Of a stretch of 38,839 nt of DNA, positions 6,840-15,527 are shown in pieces. Positions within the stretch are counted from its first letter, which is position 1. Every line of letters starts with the position of its first letter. The notes under the pieces are model-generated. The model made no database searches. It had not been told where the DNA came from and saw nothing but the letters and a program-made list of their open reading frames with translations. This DNA comes from UBA7236 sp964638865 (GTDB lineage: Bacteria; Bacteroidota; Bacteroidia; Chitinophagales; BACL12), in the NCBI GenBank assembly GCA_964638865.1, contig CAZXBG010000012.1, positions 1 to 38,839 on the forward strand, in the 5' to 3' direction. Position numbers and translations under genes: made by a program.

Positions 6840-9539
6840 TTACAGAATAATTTTAGTTCGTTTTAAAATCTGATTAATTAAAAGAGACAGCAAACTGAAT
6901 CCAAACATAATTGAAAGGTCTTGCCAACTTGGAGGATAGAGCGATAAAACTTTAGCAACAGGCGGAACGAAATACGCCCCGATTGTTAATAAAAGACAAA
7001 TAGAAGTTGCATACCAAACATATTTATTTCTGAATACATCTGATTTGAAAAATGATTTGGAGTTATCTGTTGTCATATTTAAAACATGCCAGAGTTGACA
7101 AAGAATAAGTGTAACGAATAAAATGTTGTTGCTAAGTTCAGGATTCCATGTTTCAGATGCGTGCATGGAGTAATGAGAAAATAATACTGCGCCCAATGTG
7201 CAGGCAGCTATTACGATGGAATAAACAAAAATGGATTTCCAGCGCTGTCTGTCAATAATCGGTTCATTGGAATTGCGTGGAGGTTTTTTCATAATAGAGT
7301 CGCTTCCTTGAGTAACTCCCAATGCCAATGCAGGCAACACATCGGTAACGAGGTTGATGTATAAAATCTGGAGCGCTAATAAGCTGAAATGAAAATTAAA
7401 TATCGATGCTACAAACACAATTAACAATTCGCTGATATTGCAGGAAAGAAGAAACACAACAAACTTTCTAATGTTTTCAAAAATGATTCTTCCCTGTTTT
7501 ATTGCAACCACAATAGAGGAGAATGAATCATCCTTAAGAATCATATCCGCAACTTCTTGGGCAACCTGTGTTCCCCGCAAACCCATGGCAATTCCGATGT
7601 CTGATTTCTTTAAAGCCGGCGCATCATTTACTCCGTCACCGGTCATACCTACAACAGATTTATCCTCCTGCAACACTGCAACCAAATCTAATTTTTGTTT
7701 GGGACTAACGCGAGCAAATACTTTGGATGCAGACCACTTTTCCTTTTCTTCTGACGAAAGTTTTTCATACTCATTCATTTCTTTTCCATGAATCACAATT
7801 TCATTTTCTGATTCGAGCAAACCCAATTTTATTGCTATATTTTTTGCAGTGGCCGGATGGTCGCCTGTAATCATCACCACTTTAATTCCTGCAGATTTAC
7901 ATTCCTGAATTGCTGCAAATACTTCTTCCCGTGGCGGGTCGAGCATACCTATCAATCCAACAAAAACAAGATTTTTTGTTAAAACATCCGTTGATTCATC
8001 AGCATCTTTATAAGCCATTGCAATCATGCGCAATCCTGCTGCAGAAAATTTTTCCGCATCACTTATCCATTTTGTTTTAAGTGTTTCATCAAAGGATTTT
8101 ACTTCTTCTTTTTCCAATATAGAAATACAGCATTTTAATAATTCTTCCACGGCGCCTTTTGCAGCGACAAAACTTTTCTCGTCTGCTTTGTGCATCGTAG
8201 CCATAATGCGGGTTTCAGAAGAGAAAGGTTGTTCTTTGATTTTTGGAAATTCATTTCGATATGGAATAATATCTATTTGATTGCAGTAAGCAAATTTTAA
8301 TAACCCTGTTTCAAGCGGGTCGCCCACCTCTTTCAAATCATTATTGTTAACAGTAAGTTCAGCCGTATTACACAACACCGCGATTTGTTTGATAAGTTGA
8401 AAACTTTTGCTTTCAGAAAAATTAGCTTTAGAAATAAATTTAATTTTTCGAGCTGAAGGATTCAATTTTATTTCCATAGCTCCTTCGCCTGTTACAATCG
8501 TGTTCACTTCAATTATGTTTTGTGTAAGTGTTCCTGTTTTATCTGTGCAAATAATATTTGTTCCTCCAAGGGTTTCCACAGCTTCTAATTTTTTCACAAG
8601 GACATTGTGTTTTGCCATTTTCATCATACCCTGTGCAAGCGCCAATGTTGCAACTATTGCAAGCCCTTCAGGAATTGCAGCCACTGCAAGCGCTATGGAT
8701 GTTTCTAGGAGTTCAAGAAATTTATCTCCTGACAAAAGACCGGTAATGAAAATTATTACTACAAGTCCAATTGTTATCATAATTAATTTCTTGCTGAACT
8801 GCTGCAGTTTTTTTTCAAGAGGTGTTGCCGATTGGTCGGCAGACTGAACTAAGGAAGCAATTTTTCCAAGCTCTGTTTGCAATCCAATTCCGGTAACAAT
8901 TGCTTTTACATTTCCTTTGGTAACAAATGTTCCTTTGTAAAGCATGTTTATACGTTCGGCAAGTGAGGTATCTTTCTCTAAAATCTTTTCTTCTTTTTCT
9001 ACCGGCATCGATTCCCCTGTCAATGCAGATTCATCCGCCTGCGCCTGCGATGTGTTAAAAATTCTTGCATCAGCAAGAATCATATCGCCTGCTTCAAGAA
9101 ATAAAATATCTCCGGGAACAATTTCCGAAGAAGGAATTTCAATCAGTTTACTGTTGCGTATAACTTTTGCATTTACCTGTGTCATTTTTTTCAACGCTTC
9201 CATTGAACGCTCTGCATGGTATTCCATAAAAAAACCGATAAGGGCATTTATGAGAATAACCAACAGAATAGCATAACCCTCCAACCATTCTTTGAAAAAG
9301 AAAGATAACCCGGCAGCTACCAACAACATGTAAACCATCGGGCTTGTAAACTGTGAAAGAAAAATTAAAACCGGGTGTTTCTTTTTTTTCTGTTCAATAT
9401 TATTTTTTCCAAATAAATTTTGCCTTTCCGATATTTCATCGGCAGATAAACCTTTTTCAAAGTCTGTCGAAAGTTCTTTGCATATGTCTTCTTTTGAAAA
9501 AGAATGTGCAGAATCGACTGGATATTTAATATTACTCAT
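6840..9539 (-). CDS. P2-type cation-transporting ATPase (Ca2+-ATPase-like)
   Basis: An 899-aa P-type ATPase. Visible motifs are an N-terminal cation-ATPase domain (1-70), TGES (174-177), the M4 ion site PEGL (290-293), the phosphorylation motif DKTGTLT with Asp333, a KGA nucleotide-binding motif (461-463), TGDGVND (633-639), and M5/M6 residues N701/E704 and N729/T732/D733. These match the Ca2+ sites of SERCA-type P2 pumps, and there is no CPx motif or N-terminal metal domain as in copper P1B pumps. Cytoplasmic Ca2+ (possibly Mn2+) export is therefore the likely activity. It is unusual inside a Cus-type operon, where a CopA is expected. The length is normal for the family. Confidence 0.9.
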   Translation of the reverse strand: MSNIKYPVDSAHSFSKEDICKELSTDFEKGLSADEISERQNLFGKNNIEQKKKKHPVLIFLSQFTSPMVYMLLVAAGLSFFFKEWLEGYAILLVILINALIGFFMEYHAERSMEALKKMTQVNAKVIRNSKLIEIPSSEIVPGDILFLEAGDMILADARIFNTSQAQADESALTGESMPVEKEEKILEKDTSLAERINMLYKGTFVTKGNVKAIVTGIGLQTELGKIASLVQSADQSATPLEKKLQQFSKKLIMITIGLVVIIFITGLLSGDKFLELLETSIALAVAAIPEGLAIVATLALAQGMMKMAKHNVLVKKLEAVETLGGTNIICTDKTGTLTQNIIEVNTIVTGEGAMEIKLNPSARKIKFISKANFSESKSFQLIKQIAVLCNTAELTVNNNDLKEVGDPLETGLLKFAYCNQIDIIPYRNEFPKIKEQPFSSETRIMATMHKADEKSFVAAKGAVEELLKCCISILEKEEVKSFDETLKTKWISDAEKFSAAGLRMIAMAYKDADESTDVLTKNLVFVGLIGMLDPPREEVFAAIQECKSAGIKVVMITGDHPATAKNIAIKLGLLESENEIVIHGKEMNEYEKLSSEEKEKWSASKVFARVSPKQKLDLVAVLQEDKSVVGMTGDGVNDAPALKKSDIGIAMGLRGTQVAQEVADMILKDDSFSSIVVAIKQGRIIFENIRKFVVFLLSCNISELLIVFVASIFNFHFSLLALQILYINLVTDVLPALALGVTQGSDSIMKKPPRNSNEPIIDRQRWKSIFVYSIVIAACTLGAVLFSHYSMHASETWNPELSNNILFVTLILCQLWHVLNMTTDNSKSFFKSDVFRNKYVWYATSICLLLTIGAYFVPPVAKVLSLYPPSWQDLSIMFGFSLLSLLINQILKRTKIIL

Positions 9540-9646
9540 GATAATATAGATTTACATAAAGTAATATCAACAATTAAATTAATCTGCATACCGGATGTTT
9601 TGGTTATGATTATTAGTTTTCTCTTCATGATTTTCAATACATTTTT

Positions 9647-10636
9647 TTATATTAATTCATTTTTACCCGCTACATTTTGTTGAAAACAATCAAGATTGTA
9701 AATGGTAGTCTCTGCAATATTTTTCAAAGCAGTATCCGTTAAAAATGCCTGGTGGCTTGTGATAATAACATTTTTAAATGACATCAATCTTGCAATGATA
9801 TCATCCTGTAAAACATCTTCGGAATGGTCTTCAAAAAAAAGTCCTGCTTCTTCCTCATACACATCCATGCCAAAATACCCGATATGACCTGATTTCAATG
9901 CGTCAATAACGTGTTTGGTATTTACCAAAGCACCTCTGCTGGTGTTGATGAGCATAACACCGGGCTTCATAACAGCAATGCAATTTTCATTGATAATGTA
10001 TTTTGTATCTGCATTCAACGGCGCATGCAGTGTAATAATATCTGACCTCCTACATAGTGTCATGCAATCAGTATATTCCATATTGTATTTTTCTTTCAGT
10101 TCATCATTCTCCACTTTATCAAACACCAATAATTTGCATCCGAAACCATAAAGTATTTTGGCCATAACACTTCCGATTTTTCCTGTACCAATTATGCCGA
10201 CAGTTTTTTCGTTCATATCAAAACCAACAAGACCATCCAATGAAAAGTTTTGTTCCATTATGCGGATATGCGAACGGATAATTTTTCTATTCAATGCAAG
10301 CATTAATGCTATTGTATGCTCAGCTATTGCATAAGGTGAATAATCGGGAACACGCGCTACTTTAATTCCAAGTTCCTTTGCTCTTTTGATGTTCACATTA
10401 TTGAATCCTGCAGAGCGCAATACAATAAATTTTACACCCAGTTGATTTAATTTTTCGAGTACAGGAGCAGAGGCATCATCACTTACAAAAAGGGCAACTG
10501 CTTTGCACCCTTCAGCAAGACTTGCTGTTTGTAAGTTTAACGGAGTATCCAGAATTATAAGTTCATGCTTGTTGTTGTTTGCATTTAGCAAATAATTTTT
10601 CTCAAAGCGATGATTGCTGTAAATTGCTATTTTCAT
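9647..10636 (-). CDS. ldhA: D-2-hydroxyacid dehydrogenase (D-lactate dehydrogenase-like)
   Basis: A 329-aa cytoplasmic NAD-dependent dehydrogenase that interconverts a 2-oxoacid (probably pyruvate) and the D-2-hydroxyacid. The Rossmann motif is GTGKIG at 150-155. Catalytic residues are Arg234 (NTSRGALV), a Glu in DVYEEE (261-263) and His295 (TSHQAF), the usual R-E-H triad. A YSPYAIAEHTIALML motif before the cofactor domain is typical of the LdhA branch. It starts 3 bp after the stop of the CusA C-terminal half, inside the metal block. Why a fermentative enzyme sits there is unknown. Confidence 0.85.
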   Translation of the reverse strand: MKIAIYSNHRFEKNYLLNANNNKHELIILDTPLNLQTASLAEGCKAVALFVSDDASAPVLEKLNQLGVKFIVLRSAGFNNVNIKRAKELGIKVARVPDYSPYAIAEHTIALMLALNRKIIRSHIRIMEQNFSLDGLVGFDMNEKTVGIIGTGKIGSVMAKILYGFGCKLLVFDKVENDELKEKYNMEYTDCMTLCRRSDIITLHAPLNADTKYIINENCIAVMKPGVMLINTSRGALVNTKHVIDALKSGHIGYFGMDVYEEEAGLFFEDHSEDVLQDDIIARLMSFKNVIITSHQAFLTDTALKNIAETTIYNLDCFQQNVAGKNELI

Positions 10637-10639
10637 TTT

Positions 10640-12559
10640 TTAATCTTTTACTTCTAAAAATTCCACCTTTCCATGTTTCCTTAATTCTCTTTCTTTCACT
10701 AATTGATAAACCACCGGCAGCACAATCAAAACAAAAAGTGTAGAAGTAATCAATCCGAAAACAAATGGAATGGCGATGGGTTTCATCACATCACTACCAA
10801 CACCCGTTGCCAACAGGATAGGTAACAATCCAATCATGTCAGCCATAACGGTCATTAGTTTAGGGCGGACGCGCATCACTGCTCCTGAAAAAACTGCGTT
10901 CTGAATTTCTTCCTGTGAAATGGCAGGACTGTTATTCTTTTCAACTGCATCATGTATTGCTTCATTCAGATATACAATCATCAGCACACCGGTTTCTACA
11001 GCTATTCCGAACAACGCAATAAAGCCAACTGCAACAGCTACTGAAAAATTCACATCAAAAAAATACATGGAATACACACCTCCTATTAAGGCGATGGGAA
11101 TACTGGAAAGAACAATCAGCATTTCTTTTGCTGAACGAAATGTGAAATACAAAACAAATGCTATGATAAGCAAGGTGATTGGAATAATAATTTTTAAACG
11201 CTTCTCCGCACGAACTTTATTTTCATATTGTCCGCTCCATTGTATGAAATAACCGCTTGGTAATTTTTTGAAATCATTGTCAATCCTTGCTTTTGCTTCT
11301 TTCACAACGCTGCCCATGTCTTTTCCGCGAACATTGAATAAAACAGTTCCGCGCAGCATCGCATTTTCCGAATTTATCATTGGCGGACCTTCCGAAATTT
11401 CAATGTCGGCAACTGATGATAAAGGGATTACACCATAATCGGAAGTTTGGAGCGGAGTGCGTTTTATTTCTTCAATATCATTTCTGAAATCCTGCCCCAA
11501 ACGCATGGAAACACTGAACCGTTGTCGACCTTCCACCGTGTTTGTCAAAGGCATATTACCCAATGCCATTTCAATGAGCATGTTCACTTCCTCAATGGAT
11601 AAGTTGTATCGTGCAATTTCTTCACGCTTTATTTTAATGTCCAGATATTTTCCGCCCGTGAGTTGCTCTACATATAGGTCGGCAAGTCCTTCCACCCCTT
11701 GTAATGATTTTTCTATTTGCCTTGACAAGTTGTAAATGGTATCAAGGTTCTGCCCGTAAACTTTTATTCCAATATCCGTTCTCACACCCGTTGAAAGCAT
11801 ATTGATACGGTTGATAATCGGCTGTGTCCATCCACTTGTTACTCCCGGTATCTGTACTTTTTCATTCAGCTCTGCAATCAGTTTTTCGGTGGTCATTCCT
11901 TCACGCCATTGTGATTTTGGTTTTAGGATGATGATGGTTTCAATCATGCTCATAGGTGCATTATCGGTTGCTGTATAAGCACGACCTGCTTTGCCCAAAA
12001 CATTTTCCACTTCCGGAAAACCTGCAATGATTTTATCCTGAACCTGCAATATTCTTTTTGCTTCATTGTTAGAAACATCGGGAAGTGTTACAGGCATAAA
12101 CAATAGAGAACCCTCGTCTAATGGTGGCATAAATTCAGAACCTAATTGAATGACAAAAGGAATACTGCCCAATACAATAAGTATTGCAATTGCAATCACT
12201 GTTTTTTTCCATCGCTGGCATAAGCGCAAAACCGGACTGTAAATTTTTATGAAGAAATTAGAAATGGGGTTTCTGCTTTCAGGTATTAGTTTACCCTTCA
12301 TTAATGTACGCAAAAGCATTGGAACTATAAACAGGGCAACTATTATAGAACCAATCATTGTAAAGGTTTTAGTCCATACCAAGGGAGAAAATAATTTTTT
12401 TTCCTGACCTTCTAAAAAAAGTATGGGGGCAAATGAAATGAGTGTAACGAGAATGGAAAAGAAAATTGCTCGACCAACAGTTCGTGATGAACGCTCAATA
12501 ATTTTGATGCGTTCTTCTTCGCTTAGTTCTTTTGTATTTCCAATTCTTTCCTTTTCCAT
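10640..12559 (-). CDS. cusA: CusA/CzcA-type RND pump, C-terminal half
   Basis: A 639-aa product equal to the second part of a heavy-metal RND permease (HME-RND, normally about 1,040 aa in one chain). It starts at an internal Met followed by the TM5-like FFSILVTLISFAPILFLEG and contains a large periplasmic domain (about 140-450) and TM7-12 to the C-terminus (VLPVVYQLVKERELRKHG). APMSM (Met205) and INML (Met254) sit in the contexts of CusA Met573 and Met623, which bind Cu(I)/Ag(I); I could not place the third methionine of the triad with confidence. The ATG overlaps the TAA of the N-terminal half by one base (TAATG), a reading-frame change. It probably works only together with the N-terminal half. 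Confidence 0.85.
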   Translation of the reverse strand: MEKERIGNTKELSEEERIKIIERSSRTVGRAIFFSILVTLISFAPILFLEGQEKKLFSPLVWTKTFTMIGSIIVALFIVPMLLRTLMKGKLIPESRNPISNFFIKIYSPVLRLCQRWKKTVIAIAILIVLGSIPFVIQLGSEFMPPLDEGSLLFMPVTLPDVSNNEAKRILQVQDKIIAGFPEVENVLGKAGRAYTATDNAPMSMIETIIILKPKSQWREGMTTEKLIAELNEKVQIPGVTSGWTQPIINRINMLSTGVRTDIGIKVYGQNLDTIYNLSRQIEKSLQGVEGLADLYVEQLTGGKYLDIKIKREEIARYNLSIEEVNMLIEMALGNMPLTNTVEGRQRFSVSMRLGQDFRNDIEEIKRTPLQTSDYGVIPLSSVADIEISEGPPMINSENAMLRGTVLFNVRGKDMGSVVKEAKARIDNDFKKLPSGYFIQWSGQYENKVRAEKRLKIIIPITLLIIAFVLYFTFRSAKEMLIVLSSIPIALIGGVYSMYFFDVNFSVAVAVGFIALFGIAVETGVLMIVYLNEAIHDAVEKNNSPAISQEEIQNAVFSGAVMRVRPKLMTVMADMIGLLPILLATGVGSDVMKPIAIPFVFGLITSTLFVLIVLPVVYQLVKERELRKHGKVEFLEVKD

Positions 12560-13833
12560 TAGTCTTTAGATTTAATCACCGCTTTCACCAATCCTTTATA
12601 GGCATTCTCCGTCATTACAATTCCAGCATCTACCAAATCACCAATCGCTAACGCAATTCCTCCGAGTGACATTATATTAAGTGAAATTCCAAAAAGTTTA
12701 ACGAGCATAAAGCCAATTAATACCGATAAGGGTATTGTGATAATAGCCACTGCTGCACTGCGTACATGAAATAGAAACAGCAACACTACGAGAGAAACAA
12801 TAATTATTTCTTCTATCAGCGCTTCTTTTAATGTTGCAATTGCTGCTTCAATAAGGTTGCTGCGGTCATAAGCAATTTTTATTTTTATTCCGGGTGGTAA
12901 TCCTTTTTCAACATCTTCTAACTTTTCCTTTACATTGTCTATTACCTCTTTTGCATTCTCACCGTACCGCATTACCACAATGCCCCCTGTAACTTCGCCT
13001 TCTCCATTTTCATCAACAATGCCTAATCGTATATCGCTGCTCATTTGCACATCAGCAACATCTTTCAATAGGATAGGAATTGAATTGTAAGAGCCCACTG
13101 AAATTTCTTCAATGTCTTTAATATCCTTTATATATCCCAATCCTCTAATCATGTAACCCATGCGGTTCGTTTCGTAAATGCTTCCACCTACATCACGGTT
13201 ATTGGCTTTTATTGCGTTTGCCACATCCATTGCCGAAACATTGTAATAAACTAATTTGTGTGGGTTAATACTTACCTGATACTGTTTCTGAAATCCACCG
13301 AATGAAGCAACCTCACTCACTCCTTGTACATTTTGTAATGCAAATTTCACATACCAGTCCTGCGCTGCCCTCAACTCCCCTAAATCGTATCCATCACCCT
13401 GAAGTGTATACCAAAAAACATGACCAACGCCAGTTCCATCGGGACCCAATGATGGCGTTACTCCATCCGGCAAAAATCGCTGTGCATAATTCAACCGTTC
13501 CAACACACGGGTTCTTGCCCAATAAATTTCTGCATTATCATCAAAAATGACGAAGATGAAACTCATGCCAAACATAGAAGCAGCACGAATGGCTTTAACA
13601 TTTGGAATGCCCTGCAAGTTGGAAACCAATGTATAGGTAATTTGGTCTTCCATGATTTGAGGATTGCGCCCCATCCATTCCGTGTAAACGATTACCTGAT
13701 TTTCTGAAAGATCAGGAATAGCATCAACGGGAGTAGTCATTACTGACCATATGCCACCTGCAATAATCATAAATATGCCGATCCATACGAAGAAGCGGTT
13801 GTGCATTGACCATGAAATTATTTTTTCAATCAT
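12559..13833 (-). CDS. cusA: CusA/CzcA-type RND pump, N-terminal half
   Basis: A 424-aa product covering TM1 (about 12-32), the first periplasmic porter domain and TM2-TM4 of an HME-RND permease. TM4 carries DLVDAGIVMTENAYKG, with Asp402 matching the proton-relay Asp405 of CusA almost number for number. The chain ends shortly after TM4, in the cytoplasmic loop before TM5, and translation resumes in another frame through the TAATG junction. The two halves add up to a full-length pump (1,063 aa) with no obvious loss, so the split is at a domain border rather than within a core element. It is the first gene of the metal block; RND pumps drive export with the proton gradient. Confidence 0.87.
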   Translation of the reverse strand: MIEKIISWSMHNRFFVWIGIFMIIAGGIWSVMTTPVDAIPDLSENQVIVYTEWMGRNPQIMEDQITYTLVSNLQGIPNVKAIRAASMFGMSFIFVIFDDNAEIYWARTRVLERLNYAQRFLPDGVTPSLGPDGTGVGHVFWYTLQGDGYDLGELRAAQDWYVKFALQNVQGVSEVASFGGFQKQYQVSINPHKLVYYNVSAMDVANAIKANNRDVGGSIYETNRMGYMIRGLGYIKDIKDIEEISVGSYNSIPILLKDVADVQMSSDIRLGIVDENGEGEVTGGIVVMRYGENAKEVIDNVKEKLEDVEKGLPPGIKIKIAYDRSNLIEAAIATLKEALIEEIIIVSLVVLLFLFHVRSAAVAIITIPLSVLIGFMLVKLFGISLNIMSLGGIALAIGDLVDAGIVMTENAYKGLVKAVIKSKD

Positions 13834-14277
13834 TTCAAATGCCTTTAGAAAATTGTTGCTTCATGCTGCTGTTGTTTGTTTATTTTTAAATATTTCAGTC
13901 AAATACCGCATGCCCTGTCACCCACGCAAGGCGAGTTGCAGTCAAAAACCAAGTCATTGTTGCTGCAATGAAGATTAAAATAATTTTTGACCTTTGCATT
14001 TTGAATTTGATTCTCCAATTTTTATTTGGACTTGAAATTCTGCATGATCACACTGGAAAAATATACGGATCATTTCCTGCAAAAGATGATTTATTAGATT
14101 CCTTAAAATGATTTAAATCACCTTTTCAATTCTTTAATATACCAACTCCACTATTATTGTTAAATATTAACCCTATAACTTTAGCAACACTTTGGTGATT
14201 ATATTTTCCTTTTATTATTTTTTCTCCTGTAACAGGGTATAAGTTTTTTTACTTATTGACATTGATCTCAAATAAGA
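13834..14277. other. Leader region of the metal-efflux block
   Basis: About 440 bp between sigma-like copy B and the pump gene. It contains one short minus-strand frame (13895-13999), AT-rich sequence and, at the sigma gene stop, a TGATCT / AGATCA inverted repeat (14263-14268 / 14275-14280) with a 6-bp loop. I see no convincing TAnnTTTG promoter on the minus strand. Confidence 0.35.
13895..13999 (-). CDS. Possible 34-aa leader peptide or decayed lipoprotein gene
   Basis: ATG at 13997-13999 opens 34 codons with a basic start and a hydrophobic stretch (IILIFIAATMTWFLT), like a signal peptide. A one-base shift at the end of the hydrophobic stretch gives DCNSPCVGD, which would form a lipobox-like Cys, so this may be a frameshifted small lipoprotein. 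It sits about 60 bp before the pump gene on the same strand. No family recognised. Confidence 0.25.
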   Translation of the reverse strand: MQRSKIILIFIAATMTWFLTATRLAWVTGHAVFD

Positions 14278-14802
14278 TCATGTTAATTCATTCTGATGAA
14301 GACGCTTATTCAAATTATAGTTTTTCAAAATGCTGTCACGTTTCGAACTTTTAACAAGGTTTTTTTGATTGCGGAGATTCAACATTTCCGAGCGAAGTTT
14401 TTTCTTCGTTGCTTCTTCTGTCATATTGAGAATAGATGCAACTTTTTTTATAGAATTGCATTGATTGCATAGTAAATGAATGAGTTCTACTTCTTCCGCC
14501 GGGCTAAAGATTTTTGGATTTAAACCAGACTGGTTTAGATATTTTGTCGTATAATTGAATGTATATATCAAAAGGGTAGGGCAAAGAGCATATTTTACAT
14601 TTGCCAGAATTTGATTTTCCTTTAATTGAATAAAAGCAGGTATAAAAATTTCTTCTGCAAGAGTTTTATCGTCGGTCAGATTTAAAATTATACCATACAT
14701 TGCTGATGAGTATTTATCATACAAACTATCCCACGCCAAAAGATTATTCTCTAATAGCAATAGGATGACTTGTTGGTCAGACATTTTTTCTTTAATAAGC
14801 AT
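14278..14802 (-). CDS. Sigma-70-like factor (ECF type), copy B
   Basis: A paralogue of the gene at 1721-2212 with the same region 2 (LYDKYSSAMYG, LTDDKTLAEEIFIPAF) and region-4-like part (IHLLCNQCNSIKKVASILNM). I use the Met at 14802 because copy A must start there; the open frame itself extends ten codons upstream to 14832. The C-terminal tail differs (NYNLNKRLHQNELT). The gene lies about 445 bp upstream of the metal-efflux block on the same strand and diverges from the response regulator gene, so it is well placed to control either, but the sequence does not show a target. No anti-sigma gene is present. Confidence 0.65.
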   Translation of the reverse strand: MLIKEKMSDQQVILLLLENNLLAWDSLYDKYSSAMYGIILNLTDDKTLAEEIFIPAFIQLKENQILANVKYALCPTLLIYTFNYTTKYLNQSGLNPKIFSPAEEVELIHLLCNQCNSIKKVASILNMTEEATKKKLRSEMLNLRNQKNLVKSSKRDSILKNYNLNKRLHQNELT

Positions 14803-14970
14803 AACTAATGTGTTTGAAAAATTATGCCACAAATTTCACTGGCACAATAGCAATAAGCGTTAACTAATTTGGGGAAATAAGTTACCCAAATCAGGTCTTT
14901 GCAAGGAAGGTATTACATAACCATTCCCAAAATAGTAGTGTGGTTTAGAAGCTGGATTGCCCAAGCGCAT
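14325..14970. repeat. Direct repeat B (sigma gene and its upstream region)
   Basis: Partner of the repeat at 1730-2375, same orientation, about 12.6 kb apart. Small substitutions are scattered along its length, so the duplication is not very recent. Recombination between the copies would delete the whole metal-efflux block and leave one sigma gene. Confidence 0.75.
14866..14892. promoter_or_regulatory. Palindromic site upstream of sigma-like copy B
   Basis: AATTTGGG / CCCAAATC with an 11-bp spacer, one mismatch from the perfect palindrome upstream of copy A and at the same distance from the start codon. A candidate operator shared by both copies. Confidence 0.42.
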
Positions 14971-15065
14971 CGCCACCGGTTGCAGCGTTTTGTTGAATCT
15001 AAAAGCAATCCTAAAGATTGAACCTAAAGATTTGACTGGCACGGTTTTCTTATGGTTATTTAACT

Positions 15066-15082
15066 ATTTGTGTAATACAAAT
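15066..15082. promoter_or_regulatory. ATTTGT-N5-ACAAAT palindrome before the response regulator
   Basis: A perfect 6-bp inverted repeat with a 5-bp spacer, about 40 bp upstream of the response regulator start codon. Its size and position fit a dimeric regulator's operator, but no regulator is identified. Confidence 0.35.
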
Positions 15083-15119
15083 ACTTATGATTGACTAAAT
15101 AGCATTATTAAACTATTAT

Positions 15120-15479
15120 ATGCCGGTTAGAAAAAAGATTTTACTTATTGATGATGAGGAAGATTTTGCCCAATTGATGGGAAAATTACTCATAAAGGAG
15201 AATTTTGACTTTTTAATTGCCTATACGCTTACTGAAGGAATGTTATTGCTTGAAAAAGAAAAACCTGAATTTGTTTTCTTGGATAACATTTTACCAGATG
15301 GTTTAGGGTGGGAGAAAACGGAGTATATTTTACATAACTATCCGAAAACGCAATTAATTCTGTTGAGCGGGCTTAGCGTTCCAAAAACATCTTCTTCAAC
15401 ATTTCGCATACTTGAAAAACCATTAACACGTAATGAATTATTATCATGCCTTAATATTAACAACCTGAAAACAGTTTGA
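15120..15479 (+). CDS. Single-domain response regulator
   Basis: A 119-aa CheY-like receiver domain with no output domain. The acidic pocket is Asp11/Asp12 (LLIDDEED), the phosphoacceptor is Asp55 (FVFLDNILPDG), the conserved Ser is Ser83 (LLSG) and Lys100 lies in EKPLT. It would be phosphorylated by a histidine kinase and act by protein-protein contact or as a phosphate sink. The cognate kinase is not adjacent; the PAS protein at the left edge is too distant to assume. It ends 48 bp before the glucan synthase gene on the same strand, so the two may be one transcript and the regulator may control that enzyme, which is inference. Confidence 0.85.
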   Translation: MPVRKKILLIDDEEDFAQLMGKLLIKENFDFLIAYTLTEGMLLLEKEKPEFVFLDNILPDGLGWEKTEYILHNYPKTQLILLSGLSVPKTSSSTFRILEKPLTRNELLSCLNINNLKTV

Positions 15480-15527
15480 TTACATATTATTACCCTGGAA
15501 GGGTATCTTTTTCAATATAAAATTAAA

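Noticed and set aside
14263..14280. FNR/CRP-like site at the end of sigma copy B
   Set aside because: The TGATCT/AGATCA arms are 6 bp apart and overlap a stop codon, which does not fit the FNR (TTGAT-N4-ATCAA) or CRP spacing.
14860..15042. A 60-codon minus-strand frame upstream of sigma copy B, also partly open upstream of copy A (PASKPHYYFG, RPDLGNLFP)
   Set aside because: Between the two copies most codon differences change the amino acid, the starts and ends do not agree, and the frame covers the palindrome; the conservation is better explained by a duplicated non-coding upstream region.
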